The position numbers and the translations under genes were made by a program. Below, piece after piece: positions 22,708 through 34,886 of a stretch of 64,000 nucleotides of DNA (within the stretch, counting starts at the first letter, position 1; every line of letters starts with the position of its first letter). The notes below the pieces were generated by a model that saw only the letters and a program-made list of their open reading frames with translations, was not told the DNA's origin and searched no databases. Origin of the DNA: Calendula officinalis (Eukaryota > Streptophyta > Magnoliopsida > Asterales > Asteraceae); contig OY970825.1 in assembly GCA_963853835.1 (NCBI GenBank), positions 28,396,835-28,460,834 on the forward strand, in the 5' to 3' direction.

Positions 22708-22899
22708 ATTCTACATAAAACAAATAAAACATTTTAGGTACCCACTCTTGTATGGGTCCAGAACGATTAGATACATATGTTTTATGCAGATTTCATGAGA
22801 TGATCAATTTAGAGCTTTTGGGAACTGCTAGGAGGCAGTTCAGTTTTGATGATCCATTTGAGAGATTTTTCAGAGGATTGGATAATCCAATGAGATTTT
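22708..22899 (-). other. element B gag-pol junction, noncoding
   Basis: A 192-base gap between the gag stop TGA and the protease start. It contains GAGTGGGTACC and, right before pol, TTTTATGTAGAATG, so an in-frame TAG lies two codons before Trp-Tyr-Leu-Asp-Ser-Gly. Element A has the same arrangement at 38792-38983. Confidence 0.7.
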
Positions 22900-25800
22900 T
22901 CATTTTTTAATCCAAGTATATTTCACATGATGAGACGTTTTGGTGGATGGCTTGTCGAATTTGGGGAAAACTGACGGTTTTGTCTTTGGTGCAGAATTTC
23001 CTCGAGAGGACTTGCGACGAGAGAACGAGAGGGTATCAGAGGTTGGTTGTTTTTTGGAAATAGGTTTTGGTTGTTTGGAAACCGGAGATGATGAGATCTT
23101 TTGATTTGATTTTGCTGGTTTAGTGACGTATGATTTGCATAGATATGGAAAGCACGTTCTGCATGTGTTTATAAGTTTACCAGATTTATGATATACGATG
23201 TTCTTATGAATACTGCAAGGTGCATCAAGTCTTACAAAAAAACGTTTATCAGTTTGAGTTATCTGTTTCTTTGTAATTTTGTCAAATAATCTTTTTGTTC
23301 CAGATTTGTCAGTTTTAACATATACATCACCAAAATCAGGAGAGTGTCGGACAAGACGATAAACAGTAGAATCATAGTCAGTTCTAAAAGCCGTTAAAAT
23401 AGTTTTCACACAATTAGAGTTTTTACACATGCCATGAGCTTCTTTTGGAGAAATAAACTTTCTAGAGTCATTAGATTTATTTTGAACAGAAAAAGATGAA
23501 ACTACAGACGTAGGTGGACTAGACTTCTTAAGTAGACTAGGCTTCTTAAGCATACTGGATCCGGTCTGAATAGACTTCTTTGACTGTGTGGCCCTGTTGA
23601 CTTCTGGTTGCTTCATGGACTTCTTCCCTCCAGACTCTAATCTTCCATCTGCAAGATTCAAAATAGGTGGATTAGAGCTTCTCTTCAAGATGGTTGGAAC
23701 TGGGTTTGTCGGTGCTGGCCCTAATAAAGAGGCTTTAGAATTTTTGAAAACAGCATTGTTCGTTTTAGTTTTTAATTCTAAAATGGTGTCCTCTAAATTA
23801 TGTATTTTGATTTGAAGTTTTTCCTTTTCTTTATCAAAGGCCTTGTGAGTGTCATCAATTTCAGTTTCTAACTGGACAATTTTCTTTTCTAAAACAAGTG
23901 ATGGAACATAAAGCTTTGTCTCTTTGATTTGTTTTAAAATTTGGTTTTCAGGAATGGAAAATTCAGCAGGTGTGATGATTGGAAAATATTCGTTTTGTTC
24001 AAATTTTGCTTTCTTCTTTTCGTATGTTGAGTTTAGGGCATCATAATTGAAGCTAATTTGAGCATATTCTTCCTTTTCCCGGTTGAACTTTTCAACTTCT
24101 GCTTCTTCATCAGGCATATGAAGGAAGCTTTGCCATATTCCCAAGTTCATGTAATCATAATTGTATAGTGTGGGAACAACATCAGCAGCTTTTTCCAGAG
24201 GACGGGAGTTCTCAGCGCCGAGACCCACTTTTGATTTGAAAGATCTGAACTCTTTTGGCTGATTTAATTTTATCGTTTGTTCAGTGTGACCAGCTTTCAC
24301 AATCGTCTGCTCCAGTTTAGAGATGTGTTCTTCAGCATTTTCTTTCTTGACAGTAAGACTGTGTATGGTTGCTGATTGTTCATCGATTTCCTTTTTAAAA
24401 TTGTTTGTAATGTTTGTGATTTGTTCATTTAGTTTTTGAATTTCGTTATCAGCTGTCTTCAACTTTTCTTGGTAGTCCTTCATCTTGATGTCAGCAGACT
24501 TCATCCATGTTTGCTCTCGACTGAGTTGGATAGCTAAGTCATTTATCAGCTGCTTGGAGTCGTCTTTGTCATTTGATACCGTCTTCATCGTTTTTAGGTT
24601 TGATATTTCAAGATTTTTTGAATTAATAATGTGATTTAGAGGATTTACTTAACTGGTGTGAGCATCATGAAATGTTGACAATTGTTGTTGTAACTCTTGT
24701 GTTTTTAGATTTGAATTATTAATTTGATTTACTTGAGGAACAAGAGTTTCAAGTTGGCGACGAAAGGTTAAATTTTCTTCTTTTAATTTTAGGATTTGTG
24801 TATTTGATGCATTGGTTGTATTTACTTGTGTTTGTAGATCATTTTGTAACTCAGTAATTTGAAATTGATAAGCTGATTTTGATGTAGACAACTGATTTTG
24901 TAATTCCTTGTTTACATGAGTTATTTGAAGAGAACATTGACTTAAGTCACTCAAATCATTTAAGAGTTGTGCTTTTTCAAATTCCAAATCAGTTATTTGT
25001 TTTGTCAAATGTGATTTCTCATCAATTTTAGTAAATAGTTTTTCATTAAACAAGGAATTTACTGATTCATCAGTGTCTGAATCAGATAATAAAGAGTCAA
25101 AGGAAGAAGAGTTTACCTCATTTTCATCATTCTCAGGAATGCCCAGTGCAGCTCTGAGTTCGTTAGATCTCGCCATGAGAGCCAGGCTTGCTATGCATTC
25201 CTCTTCCTCTTGATCATCAGAGTCCTCCAACCACTGTAGATCCTCAGCCAATAGAACTTTCCCATTTTCAACTTGTTTGGCCATGAGCATTTTCCTCTTG
25301 AAGTATTCTGAGTCCTTCACCTTTGGCTTCTGGCATTCTTTGGCAAAGTGGCCCGTCATACCACAATTGTAACATTTCTTAGGTGGCTCGGTGGAGGAAG
25401 ATGAGGATTTGTTGTTCGGGGTTTGAGAAGAGGAATTGAATTTGAAATTTGAGGATGATCTAAGGTTGTTGTTGGTTGGTTTCTTATAATACTTTTTGTT
25501 ATAGGAGGAAATGAGAGCCAAGGCTTGACGAACTGAGTCGATTTCATCCTGTGTCCCCGCTGGGATCAGAGTTTCTTGTTCTTCATTTACCACTTCTTTT
25601 GTTTGTGCTGCAACCATTGCTTCGTTGATGCCTTTGTTGAGAGCCAGATTTTGTTTGGACAACATCGCCAGGGTGTCTGCAGTATCTTGCCTAGTTTTGG
25701 CGATTCCTCTCACCATAGGCTCGTTTTGATGTAGGTACTCATATAGTTCATGAATATCTATGGAGCTTAAATCCTTGTGCTGCATCGCACTGTTGCCAAA

Positions 25801-26415
25801 CATCTCCCACTCTGGTAGTAAGGATTGGATAAATTTGATGTTGATCTCAAGCTTCTCTTTGATGAGTTTGTTCTTTCGGAGATCATTGAGCATGTTGCAG
25901 AATCTGAGATAGGTTTGCTCCAGTTCTTCCATTGGGGCAGCTTTGAATTGACCATAGGCGTTTAGAGTTGAAACCATCTTTGCTTTATTACCCAGGTCGG
26001 TACCCTCCATTTGCTTTTGAATCTCATCACAAAGCTCCTTCCCCGTGGTAAAGCTATCAAGGCTGCTGTAGATTTCATTTGTTATGCCCTGTAGCATATA
26101 GGAATGTGCGTACACATCAGCCCGAGCTCTATCCTTTTGCTCTTGGGTGTATTCTGCTGGGGGAATTTCGATCACACCTCCAGGTATTGCTGGTACAGTG
26201 TTTGGGGCTGGAGCTACTGCACGATAGAGCTTAGCGGGTCCGGTTGTAAGGGATTCAAGGATATATGGACCAGCTTGTTGGCTCAAGATGAAATGGAGAA
26301 ACCGTTTCTTCCATTGACCGTAGTCTCCTCGGTAGAGAACAGGTGGTTTAGTGTCTGATCCAATGGACAAGGCGTCCTTGGAAGTCATTTCTTGTTGGAA
26401 GAAAAACGACCGCAC
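22900..26415 (-). pseudogene. element B gag, long, with one in-frame TAA
   Basis: A single frame of about 1,171 codons encodes an unusually long Gag. The likely start is the second methionine at 26388 (MTSKDALS). Residues about 23-260 are the capsid-like domain (VLYRGDYGQWKKRF). A CCHC zinc knuckle is at residues 348-361 (C348, C351, H356, C361). A long coiled-coil region rich in Leu, Glu, Lys and Gln follows. A TAA at 24649-24651 splits the frame after residue 588. The second half continues with coiled coil, the block ADVVPTLYNYDYMNLGIW and a C-terminal Cys-rich module (CSIH...CRTCFPYLC). The region after the zinc knuckle aligns with element A throughout, which supports one original Gag. Sirevirus Gags are known to be long with coiled coils. 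Confidence 0.9.
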
Positions 26416-26439
26416 AAAAGAAATAGGTTCGGAAAAAGA

Positions 26440-26712
26440 AGTTCGGGCCGAAGATTTTTGTAGAAGTTCGGGCCGAAGTTTGACTGAAGTTCTAGTCGAA
26501 GAGTGAAAGAAGTTCGGGCCGAAGTTTTGAAAGAAGTTCGGGCCGAAATTTGGGTTGAAGTTCGGGCCGAAGTTTGTTTGAAGTTCGGGTCGAAGTTGGG
26601 TTAAAGTTCGGGCCGAAGTTGGGTTGTAGTTCGGGCCGAAGTTAGTGTTGAAGTTCGAGCCGAAGTTGATGATGATGTTCGGGCCGAACTTGTTACTGTT
26701 CTCGGGCCGAAC
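26440..26712. repeat. palindromic TTCGGGCCGAA array in element B leader
   Basis: About twelve units of 20-25 bp, most containing the perfect 11-base palindrome TTCGGGCCGAA (at least eight exact copies, others with one or two changes). It lies between the primer-binding site and gag, so it would be in the 5' leader of the genomic RNA. Confidence 0.9.
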
Positions 26713-27152
26713 AGTTTCTTGCGCAGAACAGTTACGAACAGCCTTTAAAACCCACTAATTTGATCCTAAAATGCTCATTTCTTACCCAAATTCTTTGATT
26801 TTAATCGCAAACTGACCCAAATACTATTTCCTTCAATCCATTACTACTATATTACTCAAAAACAACCTAGATCTATTCGAAAATTTGAATTTAAAGGGTT
26901 TTTGAAGCTTTAATGGTTTTTCCTAAAAATCTGAATTCTTCATCAGAATGGATTAGATTCGATCCTAACATGATTCTAAGCTTAATATATCAATAAAAGG
27001 AAGCTATTCAATCCATAATAACAAGAAATAGTACCTTAAATCCGATTTTTGATCTTAAACCCATTTTTCTTCAAAAAACCTTCAAAAACCCACTGAATCT
27101 TCTGATTTTAACACCAATTGATGGATTTGGATCGTTTTCAAGATGAAATTAT
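26713..27152 (-). other. element B 5' leader, unique part
   Basis: AT-rich leader sequence between the palindromic array and the primer-binding site. No ORF or repeat of note is seen. Confidence 0.6.
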
Positions 27153-27164
27153 GCTCTGATACTA
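27153..27164 (-). other. element B primer-binding site
   Basis: The minus strand reads TAGTATCAGAGC, two bases from the 5' LTR. It differs by one transition from the initiator tRNA-Met complement TGGTATCAGAGC seen in element A. Confidence 0.8.
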
Positions 27165-27166
27165 AT

Positions 27167-27469
27167 TGAAAAGCGCAATATCACTGATTCAATCCATCTT
27201 TGGTGATAGATGATGATTTTGGTTAGAAAAATGAAGATGGAGATTAGGGCTTTTAGAGAGAGAAAGGTAGAGAGAAGGTAGAGAGAACAATTGCAGAATT
27301 GGAATTTGATTAATGGCAAAAGTTAGGAATTAAGCCTTACACATTGGTATTTATACCATGGCTTAATTCCTTGGTTAGTTAGGACCATTTCCTAAACTAT
27401 TCTTAACTTTTATACAATGTTTCAATATACCCCCTAGACTAACTATTACAACATATTTAGTACCTAACA
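27167..27469 (-). repeat. element B 5' LTR
   Basis: 303 bp, paired with 6520-6817. It contains an 11-bp tandem duplication (GGTAGAGAGAA) absent from the 3' copy. The TATA region lies within TGGTATTTATACCA at about 27345-27358. The target duplication tacct follows at 27470-27474. Confidence 0.9.
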
Positions 27470-27474
27470 TACCT

Positions 27475-27578
27475 CCTTTATCTAATCATCAAGGTTTAGA
27501 CTAATGACTAATTTACAGTTATACAATGTGTCACAATTAGTCCTCTAACTATTGAATACAACAAAAACAGTCCTAACA
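27475..27578 (-). repeat. element D 5' LTR, outer part
   Basis: Continues the LTR broken at 6519. On the minus strand it begins TGTTAGGACTG and contains CAATAGTTAGAGGACTA, like the start of the element A LTR (TGTTAGGGTC, ATAGTTAGAGGGCTA). Together the two parts make about 294 bp. The sequence to the right is not retroelement-like. Confidence 0.75.
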
Positions 27579-28175
27579 ATAAGGATGCTTCTCTATGTTT
27601 TAGTTTTGTACATTTAGCCTCAAACCTTCCTTTCAGTTTTCAGACGATTCACTAGCCATCTCAATAGCTTGGGCCAAAGCGTAAAAGGCCCAAACTGATG
27701 GGCCTGGGGCCATGGGTATACGCCAATAATAGATAACAGACTCCATTTCAAGTAACATGCCAACAATCAAATATTGATTTTACTACCTTTTAACAATCAA
27801 ATCAGAGTTTAACTACTTGCTCCAATAAAAGATAGATCATATAGCAAAAATATATAAAGTGTTAATGATCATTATAAATAGTTTTAATTACAGTATTAAT
27901 TTTAATTACTTGTAATTTCTAAATCTTTAAACTTATGATAATTTATATTGGTCAATATAAAAATTTGAATTTTTTTCCATTTAGATAAAAACCAATTAAT
28001 TATGGATGAATATTAGATTAAGGTTGACTATTTTATAAGGGAATTGTAGGAGTATAATAGTAATTCAATCTCAATAGGCAAAAATGGTTTAAAACAAAAT
28101 AATTAATTAATAACATTTTACATTAATCAAGGAAATTTGAGTTTACTTAAAACTTCATATCATATATGTTCATAG
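27579..28175. other. AT-rich intergenic sequence
   Basis: Lies between the nested retroelement block and a MITE. I see no gene, RNA or clear repeat in it. Confidence 0.6.
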
Positions 28176-28185
28176 TTAAAAAGAA

Positions 28186-28640
28186 GGGATAATTTCATAT
28201 ACATCCTTGTAAACTTTCAATATTACGTATATATCTTTGCAAATTCATTATTACATATATATATCCTTCCAAAACCTCAAAATTCTCATATTTATCATTT
28301 TACCTAATTTAATAATATTTAAATCTTTTTAAATTTAAAAAATACATAAATTTAGATATTTACCCTTGATGAAAAAAAATATAGTTGTCAAGCTTGGCAA
28401 AAAAATACCCTTGATGAAAGAAAAAACTATTGATATTTAAAGGATATTTAGGGCATTTTACCTTTTATTTATATTAAGATTTATGTTTTATAAATTTTAA
28501 ATGATTTAAATATTATTAAATTGGGTAAAAGGATATATGTGATAATTTTAAACTTTTTGAAGGATATATACGTAATAATGAAGTTTGCAAGGATATATAC
28601 GTAATATTGAAACTTTACAAGGACGTGCATGCAATTATTC
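28186..28640. mobile_element. Mutator-type MITE with long inverted repeats
   Basis: A 455-bp foldback element. Its two arms (about 28186-28350 and 28470-28640) are imperfect inverted copies, for example CCTTGTAAACTTTCAATATTACG on the left. It is flanked by a 10-bp direct repeat ttaaaaagaa (28176-28185, 28641-28650). Long terminal inverted repeats with a 9-10-bp duplication are typical of Mutator-like elements. It carries no transposase and lies about 310 bp past the MADS-box stop codon. Confidence 0.8.
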
Positions 28641-28956
28641 TTAAAAAGAAAAACAATATCGCCAAAAAGTGCCAATCTCATATGGGCTAATCTTAATTAT
28701 CACTTGGGGTGTTAACCAATTGACAATATTGCATTTAAAACTCTAAAGATTTGCTATGCAAAGAAACCATAAGGCAATTCCATACTTTTCCGTTCGGTCG
28801 GAAAGTATCTCGGTCACCAAATGTCACTCTTCTTGTAGTGAAATAGTAAACATTTTATTCTATACATTAAAAGTTGACAGATTTATATCTTTTATGGCTT
28901 CTCATTCATTAAATAATAGAACTTATATATATAATGCAGTTTCCTTCTGGTTAAAA

Positions 28957-31094
28957 CTATAATTCTCGAGCATATTGGGAGAGACGTAGGCCAACAAACA
29001 GTTCGGTTTCCACTTCTTTCTGCTTTGTCGTATATTCTTGTGGTTGAATCACAACCCGCTGATATAATCTTGCATTTTCTTCCAAGAGGATTCTTTCCTG
29101 AACATACAAGGGATTAATACTAAGACATATACTGATTTTTAAATAATAGAACATTAATGCACACTTAAATATGGAGGAACAAGCCATTTTGTTCCTTGAA
29201 TCCCAAGACCGTGTGAGGAAAGGGCTTCGAATCTCTATTTCAGACATTCGAGCAGCCAAATCGAAGCTAGGGACGGAGACTACACCCTGGTAAACATACG
29301 TAGGTGGTTTACAAAACTTTTGTTTTTGGGATTTATTTGCATTTTAAGTTTTTTTGTTTAAATTTTATATTTTGTTTTAGGCCTTGCCTTTTTTAGCACA
29401 TTCGAAATTATAGTCCTGATTTAGGTATTTGTTTGAGACTTTGAAATGCTTTTGTTGATAATTTTATAAAAATTGAGTTTCCTCCTAAAATTTATGTTCT
29501 TGTGTTGAACAGGTTTTAAAGACAATATGGTTTTTGTATTAACTTGTCCCGAGTATTCTAAGAATTAATGGTACCAATCAGCGTTCTCGTTTTTTAGTTT
29601 AAATCAAACATGCAATGCAAACCTTTGCTTTCAGATTTTCAATTTGTTCTTTAAACAGTTGAGCCTGAAATCAACCAAAGAAACTAAATTTGGTTAACAA
29701 AATCGAAATTTATAGACGGAAAATATTTTATATTATACTCCGTATGAAATAATATCCATTCATGTGTACCTTTCTTGCCCTAACGGTTCTCAATGTATGT
29801 TCCAGCTTACTGTCCAACTCGCCTAATTCGTTGAGTGAACATGATGCCAAATCTTGTCCCAGAAACTTCCTAACCATATTAACCATTTTGATCAATATTA
29901 AATTTGAAAAAATTGGTAGCAAAGAAAATTAATATCTAAGACAAAAACCGTTGTGAAGCTTCAAGTTGCTCTATTTTTTGTTGAATAATGGCAGCGTCAT
30001 GCTTCAATTGCTGCATAATGACAATTTGTTTAATCTTAAAATTATTGAATAAATAAATTAATATTATGAGACTAAAATGTTTGGATTATTAACTTGAGTG
30101 TGTAGTTCAGTATCAGGATTCGCGGTATCATCTTTTTTAACATGTTGACGATATTTCTCGATTGTCTTCTGAATGCTGAAACATCGACATACAAATATGA
30201 ATGTTACTCTTCTGATCATGTGTAATTCACTAGTTCTATTTCTTAATCTCATTTTTTGATTTGGACATTTTTATTGATCAAATTAGTAGTAAGATTAGTA
30301 GCAAGATTTAATAAAAAGAAACATCATTTCTCAAAACAAAAACCTGTAAACAAAAAGATTTAGTAAGGTTTGGTCCATGGTTGTACAAGTACTAAAGAGA
30401 AAACATAGAATAGGTAGATCAAATTTGCCAACAAAAATATATTTATTCTAAAAAAACATATAAAGTATTTAAAAAGCAGTACTTAAAATGAATTTTGTAT
30501 AGTTTTATATTAATAAACTAGTGACCATTCCCAGCAAAGCAGAAGAAGGTACTAAAAGTGTAGGTAGTCTGTCCACTCAAATCAAGTGAAACTCCACAAT
30601 CTAATCACATCTTGCAAATTAACCAGAAAAATTAAACCACAATTGGAGCTCCAACTTTGGTTAATGGGACTTGATATATATCCTAGTACTTTTGATGTAG
30701 GTGTCTTTGAAAGCAGTATTTCTACCTCTCGATAGTTGTACGACTATGTGTCATACCTTATTGTTGTTGTTTTGACTAGAATCCCATGAACTTAATCATC
30801 ATATAAACCACTAACATTAAAGATTCAACTTAACTGTACTAGGAACACATGTATGTATACTTATAGAGAGAGAAAGATAGAGATATAGTCATATAGAGAG
30901 AGAAGAAGGTACTTGGAGCTTGAAAAATCATATAGTTTTCCTTTTTGAGAGAATATGACCAAAGCAACTTCAGCATCACAAAGAACTGAAAGCTCATAAG
31001 CCTTCTTCAAGAGCCCATTTCTCCTTTTAGTGAAAGTAACTTGCCTGCTTGTGGTGTTTTCTATCCTTTTCAGCTCAACCTTTCCTCTCACCAT
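28957..31094 (-). CDS. AGL42-like: SOC1/AGL42-like MIKC MADS-box transcription factor
   Basis: A complete gene with six coding exons: 31094-30913 (182 bp), 30175-30094 (82), 30010-29949 (62), 29869-29770 (100), 29664-29623 (42) and 29097-28957 (141), encoding 202 residues. All junctions are GT-AG, and the 62/100/42 exon sizes are those usual for MIKC K-box exons. Residues 1-60 are the MADS domain (MVRGKVELKRIEN, RRNGLLKKAYELSVLCDAEV), which binds CArG boxes as a dimer. The I region starts IQKTIEKYRQH, and the K domain includes QLKHDAAIIQQKIEQLEASQ and KFLGQDLASCSLNEL. The C-terminal EVETELFVGL is the SOC1 motif. The I region and MADS details look closest to AGL42/AGL71/AGL72. Members of the clade control flowering time and floral organ senescence. 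An in-frame ATG at 31118 exists, but MVRGK is the conserved start. No disabling change is seen. Confidence 0.93.
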
Positions 31095-33029
31095 TTCTTG
31101 CAAAACACCCACACACACAGTAAATTACTAATCTTGGAAATTAAACAAAGAAAAACCCAACAATAAAGTTTGAAACTTTACCAAGATTGAGCAAGAAACC
31201 ACTCAAACCCTAGCTAGAGACTTTAGTTCAAGATTAGGGCAAAAAAAGGAGAAAATTAATACAAAACCCCTTGAAATTTTGGGATTTTTTTTATGTAAAT
31301 CTAGTGACGAATTATGCAAGAATTAACAAGTGATCGAAACCCTAGAGATGGAAACAGTAGAAAGGACATCTTCTTGGAAGAAATTTATAGGTAGAAAAAG
31401 AGACATGAAGGATCTTTATTTGGGTTGGTGATGTAAGGATCTCTTTATTTTCAGACCACAAATTCAGTTGGGTTTCCTTATTCATCATCTATCTTGTATT
31501 CCCTTTGTCTCTATGGCTTACAAAGAAGGAAAGAAACATAAATAAAAAGTCAAGCTATGGCAATAATAGTGTGTGTTTTATAAATTATTCTAAAAGTTAT
31601 AGCCCTAGTTTTATCTTATTTTGGTAAACCTATGTAACGAATATAAATATATCAAAATATTACCAGATTGTACATTTGTACCACGTTACTTCGGTTTCAA
31701 AATCCGTAATTTTATTTTCTTTTAAATATTTAACTATTTTAAAATACTATATATATACTTCATAATATTGTTTCTTCTATTAACAGCTACTCCAGTAATT
31801 TTAATTTTACTTCAAAATTTATTTAAAGTTTAGTTAGAAAGATGCTTTTAAAACAAATACTATAATTTCTTTATAAATAAAAGTACAATTTAAGTGGAGA
31901 GTTGTTTTAAATCAAAGTACAATTACAATTGAGTTTATACGTTCAAAATTCTGCAATATATAAATGGATGGATACCTCTTTTGCCTCATGTGCGTAACGA
32001 GATATTTGGTGGTTTAATGATAGTCAAATTAATATGTTTATAACATTTTGTGGCTAGTTTGGTGGTAAAATCTTCTGAATGATTTCTAAAGATCATTAGC
32101 TTGATCAATCTATGGGTAAACATTTACCAGATAACCAAAGAAAAATTCGAAAATGCTAACGATAAATAGTTAGTCGTCGCTTACATCACGAAAATAAGCT
32201 TACCCGCCTAGGAAAGCTCTTATAATGGGTATACTTTTTTAACAAGAAAAAGAAAGAAAATTATTCAGTTTAGTGTTTGTAAGTTGATATATTAGAAAGA
32301 TAAGTCACGATCATACTAGATTATCATATCGTGTACTATATCGCAAGGATGGTGAAGTTTCTTATAGACCATTAAATACAATCCTATAATATATTTCATG
32401 TCACGTCTGCCTACCTAATGAAAAGGAGTATGTTGTAATCCTGCTACAATATAATGGTTTTATTCCTTCATTTTATATACACTTTTCTACCTTAAATATA
32501 GAATTGTGCGTTTTGTGATATAAGAGTTTTAGCAATTTTATATATAGTATTAGCATACAACGAATTTAAATCGCAAAATTCATTATAAATATAATTTTTT
32601 TTTGTTTATTTCACCTCAAATATTATCCTTAGTGAATAATTATACATAGCAGAAATTTCTTCACTTACAATTTTGCAAATATCTGATATTTTATGCATCT
32701 AACTTACAATTGTAAAAAAATAATCATATCTTTCCATAAATTAAAATCAGTAAAATATCAGTATAAAAGAGAGTTTCAATTTATAACCCAACGAACTTGA
32801 AATATTGCCAATCCCAAACAAATTTATCAACTTTATTATACGACTTTTATTGGAAATATAAAAATTTCTTGAGGACAGGAGTAACAGGACACATTAACAT
32901 CATCGTACCTTACATGATGGGCAGCCCAATCACCAGCATACACGCATTATTTTCACAGTCTTCCCCTCAGAGACTACCACGTGGCATGTCTTCATTGGTC
33001 AACTATTTTTCACTCTTATGATCACAAGT
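31095..33029. other. upstream region of the MADS-box gene, no further gene seen
   Basis: AT-rich sequence that should contain the 5' UTR and promoter of the MADS-box gene. The sequence TGTTTTGCAAG just before the ATG could be a 3' splice site of a 5' UTR intron, which many SOC1-clade genes have; this is unproven. No other ORF or repeat is convincing. Confidence 0.5.
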
Positions 33030-33437
33030 TAGAGAAAATTTATAGTTTCAACAATGACTTTTTAGTTTAAAAAATTACACTGATGGTCCTTAATTTTAAA
33101 AGACTTTTCATCGATAGTCTTTTACAATAGGTAAAAAAGTCATTTTTCATTTCTTTTCTTTTATATTCTTAAACTAAAAACTTGAATTTAAGATAAAAGA
33201 AAATTAATATAAGAATGAAAAAAAATTAAAAATGACTTTTTATGACTTTTTACCCTCACGTGCATTGCGCATGGGGTGAGTACGTTAACTGGATAAATAA
33301 ACGTCAATTAATATAAATGATCATCGGTGAAAAACCTTTCAGAATTAAAAACCATCAGTCTAATTTTTGAAACTAAATAACCATTTGTGAAATTTGCTAT
33401 AAACTTAAAGGACCATTTGTGTAATTTACTGAAATTT
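33030..33437. repeat. imperfect inverted-repeat element
   Basis: The left arm, with ACTGATGGTCCTTAATTTTA at about 33079-33098, pairs with the right arm near 33310-33370 (AATTAAAAACCATCAGTCTA). Outer parts (TTTAGTTT, CACAAATGG) also match. It looks like a MITE, but no target duplication is clear. No coding content is seen. Confidence 0.5.
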
Positions 33438-33542
33438 ATCTCTACTATATTATAAAGCATTTACCCCTTCCAAAATTAGCAAGGCTTAAAATTCAGCCAA
33501 CACACTTGCTATATTTAAAATTTAATTCTTTTGCTAAAAAAA

Positions 33543-33612
33543 TGCCCCAGCCAGGATTCGAACAAGCGACCTACGGATCAATTCCAGCGCACAAACCAGC
33601 TGATCTGGTGTC
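33543..33612 (-). other. tRNA-like segment in Helitron 1
   Basis: On the minus strand, AGATCAGCTGGTTTGTGCGC resembles a tRNA D-arm or A box, and GTTCGAATCC is a perfect B box about 44 bases later, the spacing of a real tRNA. The stems do not pair well, so it is a degenerate or tRNA-derived sequence and not a working tRNA gene. A related segment is in Helitron 2. Confidence 0.55.
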
Positions 33613-34533
33613 CGTATGTGCTGAATTTCCTAAACAAAAGTTTCTTAAATGCAATTAGAATCCTCCTGTACACCAAAATAATTATGCGGGCTCTTTACAC
33701 TTCAGCCCATCATTTAAAACGGATAGACAAATCATTTAAACGGCCCAATATGCTTAATCCGCCTATCTATTGCTTTATTCGCTGTAGAATGGCATTTGAA
33801 CAGGCGAATGAAATCTTATTGCTTCATTTCGAACCCTCCATTTCACAGTGATAGAACCGAGGAGTCATATCCATTCATCGATTCAAGCAAAGCCAATCAT
33901 CTTTATCCACCTCTTCGATTCTACAATTAAACTTCTCGGTTGCTGCAAGCATGATTATCCTTTTTCACGTTATAAATACAACACATTAATTCAAGGTATC
34001 CTTACAGTTTCATAAGAATTCTCTCTACGAGAATGATTTACTGATTTGCGATTATCTTTTAATTGTTGATTTATTTTTAATTGCGATTGTATTACCTTTA
34101 ATTTGTTGTATATTCATGTATTTCAGGCTAGGAGGACACTTGACTGTTTTTGCGGCCATCACGACTCCGACCACTCATCTTCTACACAGGTTTGTTTTCG
34201 ATTTTAGCTTTTAATTTGTTTGATAAATGTTTAATGGAGATGAATGAAAGTAAGAAATTGTTAACTTGAAGATTCTTTCTGCATTTAAGTTTTTAAAGTT
34301 TGTAAAGTGATGAATCTTGTTTCTGATTTAAGCTCTGATTTCTGTCCAATATATGTTTGTTTGGTTGTGTGTGTGTGTGTGTTTTTGTTTGTTTTTAGAT
34401 TAAAGTTTTCTGCATTTCAGGCCCGGAGCTATATGGTTGATTTCTTGATTTCTGAAATTTGTTTTTGTTTGGGTTTGGTATCTGATTTCTTGTTAGTAAT
34501 ATCGTTTTTTTCCACAGATGTTTGAGACCATTG
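33613..34533 (+). other. Helitron 1 body left of element A
   Basis: AT-rich sequence with a short GT run near 34363-34381. ORFs are short and unrecognised. No captured gene fragment could be identified by eye. Confidence 0.5.
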
Positions 34534-34538
34534 ATTTG

Positions 34539-34872
34539 TGTTAGGGTCAAATTATGTTGTATCTAATAGTTAGAGGGCTAGTTATGTCAAGATGTAATAG
34601 TTATGATCTAGTCATTAGTCTTAGTCAATGGAGTCAAGCTTAATTAGTGTTAATTAAGCTTGTTTAGCTATGAGGTATAAATACCTTATGTTAAGGCTTA
34701 ATTTGTAAGCTTTCCTTTCATTAATTGAATTACTCTTTTGAAAGCTAACCTTTCCCTCTCGACTACCTCACACACACTCAAACACCAAGAACACACACAC
34801 TTAAGAAATTCTTCAATTTCTCACCTTGAATCATCATGAATTAGCTCAATCTCAGTGTTATACGATCTCTCA
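34539..34872 (+). repeat. element A 5' LTR
   Basis: Begins TGTTAGGGTCAAATTATG and ends CGATCTCTCA. The TATA box TATAAATA is at 34676-34683. The only difference I see from the 3' LTR is a G/A within CCCTCTCGACTACC. Confidence 0.95.
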
Positions 34873-34874
34873 AT

Positions 34875-34886
34875 TGGTATCAGAGC
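34875..34886 (+). other. element A primer-binding site
   Basis: TGGTATCAGAGC, the exact start of the complement of the initiator tRNA-Met 3' end, two bases after the LTR. Confidence 0.9.

Larger units (their letters stand above)
6520..27469 (-). mobile_element. element B: Sirevirus-like Copia retrotransposon, with element C nested inside
   Basis: The two LTRs (6520-6817 and 27167-27469) are flanked by the perfect 5-bp duplication tacct at 6515-6519 and 27470-27474. The full span is 20,950 bp, or about 13.0 kb without element C and its duplication. Order on the minus strand: 5' LTR, PBS, leader with a palindromic array, gag, protease-integrase, accessory ORF region, long 3' UTR, polypurine tract, 3' LTR. 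Reverse transcriptase and RNase H are missing. The LTRs differ by a 6-bp and an 11-bp indel and about two substitutions, so the insertion is older than C or A. The long Gag, reiterated polypurine tracts and extra ORF after pol fit the Sirevirus lineage of Copia. Confidence 0.9.
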
